In this document: piece after piece, positions 12,304-24,033 of the stretch
How positions within the stretch are numbered: position 1 is the stretch's first letter
How the letters are laid out: every line of letters starts with the position of its first letter
Source: Isoetes taiwanensis
Lineage: Eukaryota > Streptophyta > Lycopodiopsida > Isoetales > Isoetaceae
Reading direction: 5' to 3'
Assembly: GCA_021234155.1 (NCBI GenBank)
Contig: JAJEKV010000023.1
Location: 3,272,801 to 3,336,800 of the forward strand
DNA: 64,000 nucleotides
Translations under genes and position numbers: made by a program
Notes under the pieces: generated by a model
Told to the model about the DNA's origin: nothing
Database searches by the model: none
The model's input: the letters and a program-made list of their open reading frames with translations, nothing else

Positions 12304-13832
12304 TCATGAAAAGCAGGAGTTGCAAGGTAGCAAATGATCAACATAGTTTGTATAGGCCATGGCTTTCAAAGAGAATTTAGATGAGCCTGACTTAATCTTT
12401 CCAGGTCTAGTTTTCTTGAGGGGCTCATGTACTGGAGCCAGTGCAGGTGCTTTAAATAGTTTCCTTGTTGGGGGAGCTCTCAAAGATGCTAAACGGCTGC
12501 CTGCAACATCAGTGCATGTAGGCAATGAATGAACTAACAGCTCCCCTTCTAATTCCTTTGCAACTGGTGCTCCTCCTGCATCCTGCCATCAAAATTCTAC
12601 AACTATTATTCAGAACTTGCATTGCATGAGAATCAAGTATGTCAGCCTGATCCAAAAAGCAAGGAAAAGAAAAATCACTTGCCAAGTTTGATCTAGCTAT
12701 TGTATATATTGCACCAAACTTGACTTGAACAAACATACACTTACAAATCACATTATAAACCTATGGCTCATCGAGCTTGGTTGTTCTCCACTTGGGGCTT
12801 ATTATCCTCAATGTAACAGCAAAATGTAAATAAGAATATGCATGTCCTCAGAAAAAGTATAGTGACTATTAAAGTTTGCTAATCTGCAGTAGCCGGAAAG
12901 CTTTGTTCCTCATACATACTTGATCCATCCTTTGTTTGATATCCTAACAGTTACATTCTTAAACTGTGTTGAGGAACAATTCATAAACTATAACCAACAA
13001 CAGCCTAAAAACAAAGAAAAACTCTGCAAAAAGAGTTCATATCCTATTATCCTAGAGAAGCCTTCCTTCCACAATGCACAAAAAGATAACACTAGAAGCA
13101 TGTGTTTGCAACTTCAGATCGGTATAATAGGTTAGAAAGCTTACCCCAAGCATTAAAAAGGTAAAGTTCTGTCTGTTCCCCTGGATATGCATTCCAATCG
13201 ATCTTCGAAGATCGGAAAGCGTGCTGGTGTTGGATATAATCACTACAGCAATAAGTCCTCCTTCTAAGGATTCCCATTTTGCATAGACTTGCAGATCCTT
13301 CTGCTGTAATGTTAACCTGGGTTCTTCCACGTTTTCATGGATCTGCCCTACATTTTCGTAGGTGCGTCCTTCATTGTCAATATTATTGCACGGCTCCTCT
13401 GGGAAGCATTTTTCCGGGCTTTGTAAAACCTTGCATGCTGCCTCTTTCTTTTCTTCCGAGGGTCGTTCTGGTAACACAGAGGCAAAAACAAATAAGCCCT
13501 CATTTTCATGCTAACATAACTCTAAAAACTTACCTTCAACACTCTTTGAACATTTGGGCTGCTGGATCTTACTGCAAACCGCATTAAACACAGCAGTTAG
13601 ATGCTGCAAAATCTAGAAATGGAGCCGCGCAAAAGGAATGCAGAATAAAACCTGTGTATGCCTTGCAACTCAGAATGAGATGTTTGAATTCTGCGGTTGA
13701 GGGCATCGATCTGCAAAAGAAGAGTATGAAATAATGGCTGAAATCCTGTTGAGGGATCCTGTTTACCTTGAGCCGAAGAGCCATATCCGGCAAAGGTCGT
13801 ATGAAGAAGCGTGAGAGTGAAGGATTTTGCAT
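12304..13832 (-). CDS. Unidentified spliced host gene, five exons, ~254 aa
   Basis: Five exons with consistent GT-AG borders join in frame on the minus strand: 13832-13767, 13710-13652, 13571-13534, 13467-13145 and 12582-12304. The first ATG in frame is at 13832, but earlier exons cannot be excluded. The N-terminal part (PLPDMALRLKIDALNRR) looks like a short coiled coil. A folded region follows (VYAKWESLEGG, then LSDLRRSIG and FTFLMLGDAGGAPV), and a basic Pro/Lys-rich tail (RAPPTRKLFKAP, LKKTRPGKIKSG) ends the protein. All introns keep phase and no stop interrupts the joined frame, so it is probably functional. The middle block resembles, from memory, C-terminal regions of some plant kinesin-like proteins, but this is a weak impression and the motor domain is absent. 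Function unknown. Confidence 0.6.
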
Positions 13833-13859
13833 GAGCTATATCAACGGTGACCTATAGGA

Positions 13860-15215
13860 CATCATTATGACCTTTTTTAAATTAAGACTACTGCAATGCT
13901 ATTTTTTGGTTGCTCTAGGAGCAAGCCTTGCTGGTTGGGAGAATATTTTGAGAATCTTCTGTATTCTTTTTCACATCTACCTCTTGGCTTGTATTGTTGT
14001 ATGGAATTTCCAAATCATCCATGGAATCACCTGCAATCATGGGTAACTAATGTATAAAAATGGCACCGTAAAGAAGCACCGAGAACTCCGACTTGGATTT
14101 TGAACGGGAATGGATTTTGGTATGAAATGTGGCAACAAACACGATAATAGTGAAGCTTTTTGAGACGTTTTTGCAAGGAACGACTTGGAACACAGATGAT
14201 GGAAAAATAGTGCCTAAATTTGTATTTAAACTTAGTGTAAGCAGGATAGTAGTTTCTGTGCGATTTATATAGTTCAAGATTCTTGATTCGAGATCATGAG
14301 TATTCTATTTTAGAAGTTATGTGATGTTTGTGCCATATTTCTTGTTAAATCTGAGGACGAAGATGATGATGTGGTGAAGGTTGTTATGTGGAATGGAAAG
14401 AGGGAGTGAATTCGGCTTGGCAGGGGGTAACTCTATAGCGTACCGGAAGCACCGAGTAGGCACGACCCAGAATTTCTGGAAATCGTTATAGCCACCGCCT
14501 CTGCTACATGGAATCCACAATCTGTTCCTATTCCATGGCGTCAAGGAAAGCTATGGCGCGCAGATGCTTTGGAGCCGATCTGATGTGGAATTGGAAAAGA
14601 GAGCCCATTTTTTATGTGGCGGGGGCGGTAGCGCTTGCAAATCGAATTGTCATTCCACGACGTCAAGGAAAGAAGAGAAGGGGAGATTTTGGCCGGAGGG
14701 AGATTTTGGCGCAGATATGGCGCCGAGCTAGAGACGATCCGGCCACGGCGCAGATGGTGCAGCTATGGCAATATAGCATGCATGCATTCACAAGTTTGAG
14801 GCATTCAAGGGCATTCTTCTTGACTTGAGGCTTTCTGCTTGATCCGAGGCATTCTTCTTGATTTTAGGTCTTAAAGGTCCGAGTTCTTAAAAGTTCTTAA
14901 GGATCCTAGGCTGCAGTGTTCTATTTTGGAATGCACTTTCACTGTAGATTCATTCACCTATAGTCTTTTTTCCTTTAGCTTATAAATTTTTCTCTTTGTA
15001 ATATGCTAATTCTTGTAGATTTCATGCCAATTCTTAAAGCTACTAGGCTGCAGTATCTTAGATCGACTGTACTTCATTTAGTTAATCTTTTTTCTATAGC
15101 TTATAAGTTTTCTATTTGTTAAATGCAGTCTGCTCTTGATTCTTCTAGTTCTTGTAGGTCTTGTATGAGTCGTTACAAGTGTTTTTTATTGTTTCCTTCT
15201 GTTACAAATTTTCAG
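13860..15215. other. Upstream/intergenic stretch
   Basis: No recognised gene. A plus-strand frame at 14508-14828 contains repeated CC(A/T)(T/C)G(A/G)CGTCAAGGAAAG segments and GCGCAGAT words. It may be a promoter or 5' leader of the recombinase gene that starts further right. At 14.9-15.2 kb, T-rich stretches with TATAAG/TTTTCT and two CTAGGCTGCAGT words resemble intron or leader sequence. Confidence 0.3.
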
Positions 15216-16411
15216 GATGCGCTTCAACAATCTGGAACTCGTGGAAGTCGTATTGGCCTTGGAGATCTTGCATGTCGTGGTAGAGGTCATGGTAGACGTA
15301 GAGGTAGAGGTAAAGGTAAGTGTTTTTTTATTTGTTATGCTGCTGTGTTTATTATGTTAATTCTTTGTAGCTATTTTAGGTTTTTGCTGCCTCTGATCAT
15401 GAAAATAGACAGCCCGATTATATTGTTGTTCGCAGCAATATTGTGAGCAAATCTCGTGGTGGTCTTCCAGGTTTTTCCCTTGATCTTTCATAGTTTGCAA
15501 TTCTTACTAGGAAGGAGGAGATAATGGTACATTCGCTTGTTATTGAGGATGATATAGTATTGCACTCGCTGACTTTGTCTAGTACTTGTCTATCTGTTGA
15601 TGTAGTAGTTACACTAGCCCCTGCAAGAAGAAAGGAGCGTCCACATGCAAAAACAACCCTAAACTATGGTCCTTTATTATAAACTGATGACGAAATCTAG
15701 AGGCTTATTGGAAAAGGTGGTGACAATAATTCTGAAGAGAAGGATGTACGGGCAACATGCAGATTCAATGCTTGAAGGTCTATTACAAGATTTTACATAG
15801 ATATTCCAATTGAAGTCTTGATAGAACTATATTCCTTCCATATTTTTATTTTTTATATATCCATTTCTTGTATGTATTGTAATTTTAGAATTGTGTAGGG
15901 TGCGGGATCTGTTTTTATGCTTCAATCTTGTGATCCGGATGGAGAAAAACCACAGGTCTGCTCAATCAAGTAATCCAGAGATGGCATTTGGTATCATGAG
16001 CCATCCATTTTTTCTACAACCTGTATTCAATTTAAAAGTAGCAATGCAAAGATCTGGTAAGGCTAGAAAGGTAAATCAGCGCAAGAAATCTAGGATTCTT
16101 ACTGGAGTAGACGAGGCAAGGATATTAGCTCATGAAGTGCATCAGGTCAATACGCCATATGGCTTGCAAAGGCGAGTTGATTATTATTACATATCTAGAT
16201 TTCTTATGCGAGGTGGAAAGGAGTTAGCCAAGTTACAGGATGTTATGTTTTGGTTTGATAAAGATGTTTTTGGTAAGCATCTTGCAATTTTCGAGACTAT
16301 CAGCAAAAATCACCACATTGATAAATACCACTTCAAAATAGAAGATTTTAAGGCTATTGTAAAATGCAAGAAAAGCACAATTTCATTATTTTTGGACAAT
16401 ACCTGAATTTA
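15216..16411 (+). pseudogene. Crypton-like tyrosine recombinase, N-terminal half
   Basis: The frame 15891-16406 matches the N-terminal catalytic half of eukaryotic tyrosine recombinases of the Crypton/DUF3504 (ZMYM2-KCTD1) type. An internal LTGVDE-like segment is followed by GLQRRVDYY, then the box ISRFLMRGGKELAKL with the first catalytic Arg at residue 107 of this frame. Next come FWFDKDVFGKHLAIF and SKNHH. An upstream exon (15216-15315, GT-AG bounded) encodes an Arg/Gly-rich basic stretch (GRGHGRRRGRGK) and may be the nuclear-targeting or DNA-binding leader. The frame breaks about 16390 and similarity stops at about 16411. The missing C-terminal half is found 16 kb downstream at 32.57 kb, so the gene appears to have been split by an insertion. 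Confidence 0.75.
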
Positions 16412-16456
16412 TGGACTATTTTTTAAATTGTCGCATCAATGACTCTTTGTCATACA

Positions 16457-18506
16457 CTAATTGACATCCCCTGCGAGTGCTGCATATGCTTCAGCAGCAT
16501 GCATGGGTATCTTGATAGTATTGGGTATCTTCTTCTTGTTTGATGGCTCCCAAGCATAGTCGATAGTCTCTAGTTCTATGTGGTCACTTGCAGTCGTTGG
16601 CCTCCATCTCTTCTTCCAGCAATTGGCATAATTAGCTGGGTAGACTTGGTTCCTCACTGGGACTGGCTCCCACCAAGTGACCAGAATAGTCTCAAAGTTC
16701 TCCTTCTTATCATCCATTTGTGGCTCCTCAGTAGCTAGACCTACCCTAGTTGGGCACAGCACATCATCAGGGCGTGCCATAATAAACATACCTTTCTTCA
16801 AATCTTTGTATGGATTGAATTCCGGTACAGGTTTGTCCTTTCACGGACCGACATAAGGAGGAGTGATGCTAGCAATGGCTTCCACCACTACCGCTACATC
16901 AGATGGAGCCCGTTCCTGCCTAGTGTGTGGCCAGAAGTCATCATAAGTGCCTTCGTCACCAGTGATCCTCCCCAGTTATTGCAAGAGTCTCATCCAATAT
17001 TCAATTGCAGACGTAAACTGTGCCGAGTACTTGGCTATTTCTGAACAAGCAACCCAATGCAATATATGCTTGTGGATATTGTTTCGCAGTAGGCCAAGGG
17101 CCTTCACCGACTTCTTAGGAGGCAGTAGCTTAGGATATCCAACTGGCATCAAGGGCTTGCCGTCATCTTTTTCTTTCCACATCTTTATTCCACCAGCAGG
17201 CAGGCAATCCAAGTAAGTGGGTCGAGCTTTGTAATACATGACTGGCCAATTATCATTCATAGCGAATCTGAAAGTCAGAGGGGCGGTGTGACCAGTCAAT
17301 CTATCATCCCCATCTGGTATATACCCTTCTATGAAACCATTCCAGTCCGGAACTTTGTCAACAACATAGGGCACATGTGTATTCAAGTTGCATGTGTGGA
17401 ATTCATACAACAGTTCTAGCATTGTCAGCACCTTGGCCTTCTTTAAAGAAGAGGAGAAGTTACCAAACAGGGCATCGATATCCTCATGTGTATGGCCGGG
17501 CATCATGAACCCTAGCTCAATCTCTTCAAACACACCAAGATATACTAGGTAAGAAAGATAGGAGAAGACATACCGATTCTTGTTTAGTCCAGATGCGTTG
17601 TCCAGCTGCAAATATAGTATCTTGGGGAGAGGCTTCATTGATGATCCCTCTGCCTGTGGCAAATTAGCAGGGATGCTGCTATTGGATAGTGACAACTTTG
17701 ATTCCAAGGCCATGGTGTCGCGCAAGAATGAAACCCATTTTGAAGATGATGATTCAGGCACTGACAGGTGGCCTCCTGCATACTCGTGGACCATCTCTAA
17801 TCTCTTCAAGATGCTATTCAAAGAACCTACATTGTGGTGATGCGGTCAATATCTCCGAGACCTTCACTCCGCCAACACGAATGAGGTCATTGTTCCATCC
17901 CACAAGCATCCCGGGCTTCGGGAGCTGCAAACATCCCTGGCAGCGGATATTCACTTCGGGGGGGGGGAGGACCTTCAGTAACAGAAACTCCCATGAACTT
18001 CAAACCTAGAAATTGGTCACACACTGCATCATCAGGGCCAGTGAATGATATAAATCCTTTTCCCCGATAATGGTGTCACAAGAGTGCCATATCTCACAAT
18101 CCATTTCAAGAAGCGTATATCTTGTCAACGGTTGTGTCTCCTTTCCCACCTCTGTCCGCTGTCTTTTTCTGGGGACGTCATTAACAGACGACTCACGAGC
18201 ATCTTCACTTCTCCAGAGAATGAAGGAGCCCTTGGCTTCTGCTATTGTGTTTGCATCTGGAGTCGGCCAAAGAAGTGTATGGTGGCCTTTGATCACTTCA
18301 TCAACACCAACGCTCACTACTCCATTCGGTATTTGCTTGAAGTGGCATTGTGTCATTTGCCCCACAACTCCTTTTACTACCAGTTGATCATTTATGAAGA
18401 GATACACAACCTGCACAAGGATTTTAGTTCTGTTAAAACTGAATAACGAGAAAGCAATGCAAAAGACATAGGGGCATGGCAATTCAAGGGTTACACGGAC
18501 AATCAA
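16457..18506 (-). pseudogene. DUF7869-type transposon protein with DUF8039-like segment
   Basis: The minus frame 17821-16457 is open except for two in-frame stops (TAA at 16976-16978 and a TGA near 16842). It matches the family I recall as DUF7869, an RNase-H-like, transposase-like domain. Signatures are LQLDNASGLNKNRYVF (residues 71-86), LGVFEEIELGF, then PGHTHEDIDALFG (108-120), followed by IEGYIPDGDD and NDNWPVMYYKARPT. The acidic residues in LDN and HEDID are likely active-site or metal ligands (inference). The C-terminal 114 residues (TILVTWWEPVPV) look like the usual reader-like tail. Upstream, 18412-18170 encodes VSVGVDEVIKGHHTLLWPTP and IAEAKGSFILW, like the DUF8039 segment of plant transposon proteins. 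Frames shift between 18060 and 17830, where introns or breaks must be assumed. 5' exons were not found. Confidence 0.7.
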
Positions 18507-18917
18507 ATTGGGCGGGTGCCGATTTTCACTTGTGAGGACATTAGATTCCCCTTATTGCAAATTGGGCGGGCGCCCAATTTGCCCACATTAGGGGGCTTGT
18601 TTCCACATTAGTATTAATGCATTCAAAGTCAAATTGGGCGCCCGCCCAATTTGACCTTCTGGGCATGCCTTCATCACGCACATGGTGAACACTGCATGAC
18701 AAATTGGGCGCCCGCCCAAATTGACCATTGGTGTAGAAGAGGGAGTGCCGACCAGGGGAGTCCTACTAGAATATGAACGGGGAGAGACTAGAAGGTCAAG
18801 TTGGGCGCCCGCCCAATTTAGGGGGTTCTTGCATATGATCATGGGGAAACTCGAAGTAGAAATTTAGGTGCCACCCCAACTTAGAACTTTAAGACAACTT
18901 GGGCGCCCGCCCAATTT
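18505..18917. repeat. Quasi-palindrome cluster A (7 copies)
   Basis: Copies of AAATTGGGCG-NN-CGCCCAATTT at 18505-18526 (degenerate right arm), 18559-18580, 18631-18652, 18701-18722, 18798-18819, about 18860-18882 (poor) and 18896-18917. Spacing is about 55-100 bp with unrelated sequence between. The 18559 copy has GG in the centre; the clear copies from 18631 on have CC, i.e. the opposite orientation. The cluster lies just upstream of the recognisable DUF7869 gene exons, or in an upstream intron of that gene. Confidence 0.9.
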
Positions 18918-19959
18918 GGGGGAGGGGCTTGCTTGCACATCACGATGGAACTACCATGGATGTACTTGGGGAAATACACACATGCACTAAAAATTAGCGT
19001 GCACATATGCTCTGCACACCATCGCCAAGACATGCAAGCATTGCATCAAAAAGTAGAGTAGATGTAAATCTGACATTAGTTGTTAAAGGCCAATCTCCAG
19101 AACTGTGACTGAATTACATTCCACCAAGCCCTGTAACCCTAATCGAGCTCTTTTTGGTTAACACGACAACTTCCTTACCAATACATATGAAGAGGCGTGA
19201 TTCAAGAGTCGTGGATGAACAAGCGTCAACGAAAAGGCGTGAATGAAGGGGCGTGAATTTGAATGAGGACGAACATAGCCCTTGAGATTACTTTATATGG
19301 CAAATAGACATCGAGCTTTGGCGAAAAGAAACTTTTGAACAACACAAACTTTTGAAGATTTAGTCGCCATGAGATTGAAGCGCTGAAGATGGTCGGCGTC
19401 TTGAAGATTCTTGACTAGCCAAGAAGAGCAATGCGAGAAAATCGAAAGGTTGGATAAGCATTTACATTTAAACATAATTTCCCCCCCAAACTGTGAATGT
19501 AATTTTCCCCCTAATTTTAAAACAAAATCTCCCGCCTAAACTTGTTAAGTGCGCGACACATGCCGTGGAGTAAATTGCATTAAATGGGATGTTGTTTGAA
19601 ATTCAAATTTTATGTGCATTTAATAATGAGGTCCATATTTAATTCCTCGCGGTCAATTATAGAAACGGTCCATTTTTTTTGAAGATCCATTTATTTTAGG
19701 CACGACAGTTGTCATTATCGCCATAACTTGGCGCCTTCTGCTTCTCATCCGCTTGTCGCCTTCCTCTTGGCGCCTTCTTCTCTTGATTGTCCTATCGCCT
19801 TCAAGTCCCTGTACACTTGGCGACTCGTACTAGTTGATGGCATCACGCCCCACGACAGGAGGCAAAGGTAAGCATGACTATTTGTTTAATATTAACTTGG
19901 CAGTATCTCTCAGCGCCTGCTTGATTGATACTGCCACATCCTAAACATACCTCTTTACC
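18918..19959. other. Inter-cluster spacer
   Basis: No gene recognised. It may hold promoter or 5' exon sequence for either of the two divergent element genes. GGCGTGAA(T/G) words recur at 19190-19260 (AGGCGTGATTC, AAGGCGTGAATG, GGGCGTGAATTT). TTGGCG(C/A)CTT-type words recur at 19728-19830. Minus frame 19293-19475 has no recognised similarity. Confidence 0.4.
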
Positions 19960-20740
19960 TCCTTGAAGAATTTGGGTGGGTGCCCAATTTTTCCAGCCTG
20001 ACTTTCTTCAATCTAAGGCATGGCCATTGAGCAAATTGGGCGGGCGCCCAATTTGGTCTGGGCGAGGGCTTAATTGCTCTCTTCTTATATCCATGATCAC
20101 AAACAAATTGGGCGGACGCCCTATTTTTCCAGAAGGGACCCTGATTATGTTCATCTTAATACATGCCCCTCACAGCAAATTGAGTGGGCGCCCAATTTAT
20201 TCAAAGGGGAACTTGACTTTCTTCAATCTAAGGCATGGGCTTGATTGCTCTCTTCTTATATCCATGATCACTTAAACAAATTGGGCGGGCGCCCTATTTG
20301 TCCAGGAGGGACTCTGATTATGTTCATCTTAATGCATGCCCCTCACAGCAAATTGGGCGGGGCCCCAATTTATTCAAAGGGGAGCCTGACTTTCTTCAGT
20401 CTAAGGCATGGGCCATTGAGCAACCCGCCCAATTTGGTTTGGGCGAGGGCGTGATTGCTCTCTTCTTATATCTATGATCACTTAATCAAATTGGGCGGGC
20501 GCCCTATTTGTACAGAAGGGACCCTGATTATGTTCATCTTAATGCATGCTCCTCACAGCAAATTGGGCGCTCAATTTGGCCTCAATGGTCTCCACCAATG
20601 GATACCTCCTTCAAGAAATGGCCCAACCATTTCTACAGCCCCCTTTCTCCTTCAAGAAATGACTTTCTACAGCCCAACCATGGCCCAATGAGCAAGGACG
20701 CCCAATTTGGTCTCGGTGGGGGCTAGATTGCTCTCTTCCT
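19960..20740. repeat. Quasi-palindrome cluster B inside a degenerate ~170-210-bp tandem array
   Basis: Palindromes at 19969-19990, 20033-20054, 20105-20126, 20177-20198, 20278-20299, 20350-20371, 20488-20509, a shortened copy at 20560-20577, and half copies near 20423-20435 and 20697-20710. All clear copies have GG-type centres. They are embedded in a higher-order repeat marked by ATTGCTCTCTTCTTATATC (about 20073, 20244, 20454), GACTTTCTTCA(A/G)TCTAAGGC (about 20000, 20217, 20390) and CCCTGATTATGTTCATCTTA. Each larger unit carries two or three palindromes. Amplification of whole units explains part of the copy number. The short reading frames here are by-products. Confidence 0.9.
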
Positions 20741-22418
20741 AGGAATTTTTGCTCTAGGAAATTTTGCTGGGCCCTTGTTCTAACACTTCTATGGCGTGAA
20801 CAAAACAGACTGCTCGGGTGTGTGGGCCTGCACCGAGATTTGCATAAGCCATAGCCGAAGCAAGGACGGCTGAAGATGAAGAATTATTTGCTGGCATCAA
20901 TCGTAGTGCCGCATGAGGTTTTTGATCATGGTGAGGAATGGACCTAATGCATGGAGATAGGGAATATCCACCCCGGCTCCCAGACGAACCACCTAAAGGA
21001 CCTCTTACTTTATTTTGGCGAGAAAGGGACACAGAGAATGCACTTAGCGGGAATTCTCATTGACATGGAGATGTCGCCAGATAATAATGACAAGTTCGAG
21101 TTGGATGTTGAAGACACCATAGACAGGGCTTTCGTGCGTTATAAGCTTCCACTCAGTAGTTACGAGCCCACGTTGGTGCACGCTAGTATAACTAAAAGCC
21201 CGCACTCTTGCGCTCATAAAGGATGGGTGCTTGAATCATATGAGAGTTTAGAGCGGTGTGGCATCAGGAGTCGTTCTGATATCTTGGATGGCTTTTACGC
21301 AGTCCGTCAGTGGATTTTTGAGCACAAGCAGAACAGATCTAAAGCCTTGTATACGGAGTATCATGGTAAAACCTAACCCAAAGTCTACGATACTAAGTGG
21401 CTAAGGTCCAGATATGGGGTTATAAAGAAGGGTGACACAGCACAAGCTCACGTAGAGACGCCGACGGTTGCAAAGAAGGCGAGGATACCTGTCAAGACTA
21501 ATCCCAGTCAAGCTGCCCCTAAACTTCTCTTAGGTGGAATGTCGAGGACACCAAGGTCGCCCAAGCTCAGTGCAGAAGAGGGAGAGTCATCTGAAGAGGA
21601 AGCCGAGGCAACCTATAGCTGGTTTGTCCTCCAAGAGACACAAGCGGGCCAAGAGAGCCCGCATGGTTGGAAGAGGGAGTCAGTGTCTGCATCTGAATCC
21701 GAAGAACCGACCATCTGCGGGCAGATTGTAAAAGTCACGCCATCTGCGGGCGACGTCACACAAGAGAGCATGCATGAGTTGTCTCAAAGTGCCATTGTCA
21801 ACATCAAGCACAGAGAGAGAATTTACCCTCTGGGGGTGGGCTTCGAGATTGATATCGATGTGTTCAAGATGCACAAAGCCCCGGCAAATATGACATGTAG
21901 GGTCATCAGTCCAGAGCACTTGGACACTCTTTATGAATCATTTATCAGCCATCAGATGCACCCTCCCTGTGCTGATGTCGTACCATTCGACCCAGAGACC
22001 CAACGGGCAATTAAGTGGAAGAAGGCCATAGACTTGGAAAATGTAGAATTCTGGATTGTGAATGGCAACCATACGATGACAGTTGCTCAACTACTTGCTA
22101 CACAAGCTTTGGCATGGCCGCCTGAAATAAAGCACTTGGCAGAACTCATATTTCTTTTTTATGCCAAAAGGAAATGCCGAGTGCTAGCAGGAAATCTCAC
22201 AGCCATTGAGTACGTTCGGGTGAGCCAGGAGAATAATGATATCACAAAGAAGACTATACATGAAGAAGTTTTCTTTGAAGAAATTCAGCAGCTTCGAAAC
22301 TAGTGGGCATTTTACGGGAAGCCAAAGAAGGGCAAACGCAGGCAGTCCCTTGGTGGAGCTTATTCTGTAAGTACACTTCAACCTTTGTTGTTGATGCTCA
22401 AGCCTATCCCTTCGAGGA

Positions 22419-22477
22419 AAATTGGGCAGGCGCCCAATTTGGCACCCATCGAGGGAAATTGGGCGGGCGCCCAATTT
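22419..22477. repeat. Two quasi-palindromes in intron 1 of the methyltransferase gene
   Basis: Copies at 22419-22440 and 22456-22477 inside the intron 22367-22522, which is bounded by GTAAGT and TTTTAG. Both are followed by GGCAC, so they form a 37-bp tandem duplication. Exons on either side carry none. Confidence 0.85.
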
Positions 22478-23590
22478 GGCACTTCTGGATGGGCCTTATC
22501 TAATGCTTTGTGTGTCTTTTAGGATTGGGTGGCCGTGGCACTCCAAACACTGAAGAAAGCAACTATGCGTGACTACGACTACTTTGTTTGGATGATGGAA
22601 TGTGGTCCATGTGCACTGAGGTCGCGTAGTTATTTGAAGATCGTTTGAAGGATGAAAAGGGAGAAAGAATTGAAGTGAAAGATAGGCTAAGGCTTTTTAC
22701 CAACAAATCTTGTTGCCCATTGAAGTCCATGCATCCTCTAGACCTGCAAAGGCTGATGAAGGAGATCAAGGATGGCACCACTTTCTTCAAAGGTAGCAAA
22801 GATTATACAGGTAGATGTACCATGAAGATCAGGGCCCTTGAGCTCAAAAAAATTGGAACAATGGAGCGGGCGCTTCTCAGACACCTAAAGGAAGTGAAGA
22901 AACTACCATTTCAAGACATGGCTGCCTTGAGGCAAGCTCATCCCATATTCACGACGAACTTAATGCTTATGTTTGCCAGCAGTATCAGTGGATGGGTTGA
23001 AGGACACAAAGAGATGGAGAAGGAAAGCTTTTTGGAGTCCTTCTTCGCCAAAGTAGACGAATATCTTCTTGTCCAGTTGAGGAGGGAGGCAAACCGTTTA
23101 AGTGTTTCCACGTGAGTCCATTAGGTTTGTGCCTAGACGTAGGCAACACGTCAGCCCGCTTCATTGGCTGTGACTTCAAATATACAAAAAAATGGGCAAT
23201 GGAAGACTATCAAAAATTCCTTGACCAGATTAGCACAATGATGGACCCGCACCTTTACTGGATTGCCATATTTATTACGCCGGACCGCCTCAATGAGTGC
23301 CTATCCGCCATGAAGACAATAAACGGTGGTAGTCGTGTTTGGGTTGGCGCCTACCAGGACCCCCCGGCCAAAAGTGCTTCTATCTCTAGAGTCCGGGAGC
23401 TGAAAGTCTTGTCTTGCTCATGTATGTTGCAAGAGACCTAGCGGCTCTGCCAACACTAGATGAACTAAATATTTGCTTTACCAGTTCGGACCATCCTAGG
23501 CAATATGCTAAATTTCCCAAGCATTTGCAAGAAAAAGCAGACATTGAGAAGAATTTACCAGATATTGAATGTGCAGCAGGTATAGATTTC

Positions 23591-23612
23591 AAATTGGACG
23601 CCCGCTGGATTT
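23591..23612. repeat. Degenerate quasi-palindrome in intron 2 of the methyltransferase gene
   Basis: AAATTGGACG followed by CCCGCTGGATTT, clearly related to the 22-bp palindrome. It lies in the 78-bp intron 23580-23657 (donor GTATAG, acceptor CTGCAG). Confidence 0.65.
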
Positions 23613-24028
23613 TATGACGTATATTATGAATGTTTTTAACATTTGTTTTGTCTGCAGCTTCTTGGCTATATCGTCCCTGGTGCGATAAGGGTGCAGCAGG
23701 TGGGGAAGGAGTTCTCGTGCAGAATCAGCTAGAGTCTAGGACGTGCACCTATCTAATACAGAAGTTGATGATGGAAGGTTGCACTATCCTAGATTTCTTT
23801 TCTGGTGGTGCATTTAGGCGGGCTGCATTGTGCAAGGGCTATAAAGCATTGTCATTTGAGATAGATGAGAAGCTGCAAATTCAGCTTTCAGATATTCGAA
23901 CAACTCGACGTTATGTTAGACGAGAAAAAATCAAGAGCTCGAGCATTACAAAAGATAAAAGAAGGCAAGAAGAAGGCTTCTGGATCAAAAAATGTTCCTC
24001 CGCCTCAGTTTCCTCCTCCTGAGACACC

Positions 24029-24033
24029 TTGTC
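24029..24033. repeat. Target-site duplication TTGTC (left)
   Basis: Identical to TTGTC at 29533-29537 on the other side of the copia element. Confidence 0.95.

Noticed and set aside
16440-16470. CACTA terminus (CACTAATTG near 16455)
   Set aside because: No matching inverted CACTA end near 32.5 kb, and the word overlaps the end of the DUF7869 reading frame.
21680-21919. Minus-strand frame overlapping the methyltransferase gene
   Set aside because: A shadow of the plus-strand exon; no splice signals or similarity.
20951-24033. Bacterial or phage contamination as source of the ParB-methylase gene
   Set aside because: It has GT-AG introns, the plant element's palindromes inside those introns, an inserted plant copia, and plant sequence on both sides.
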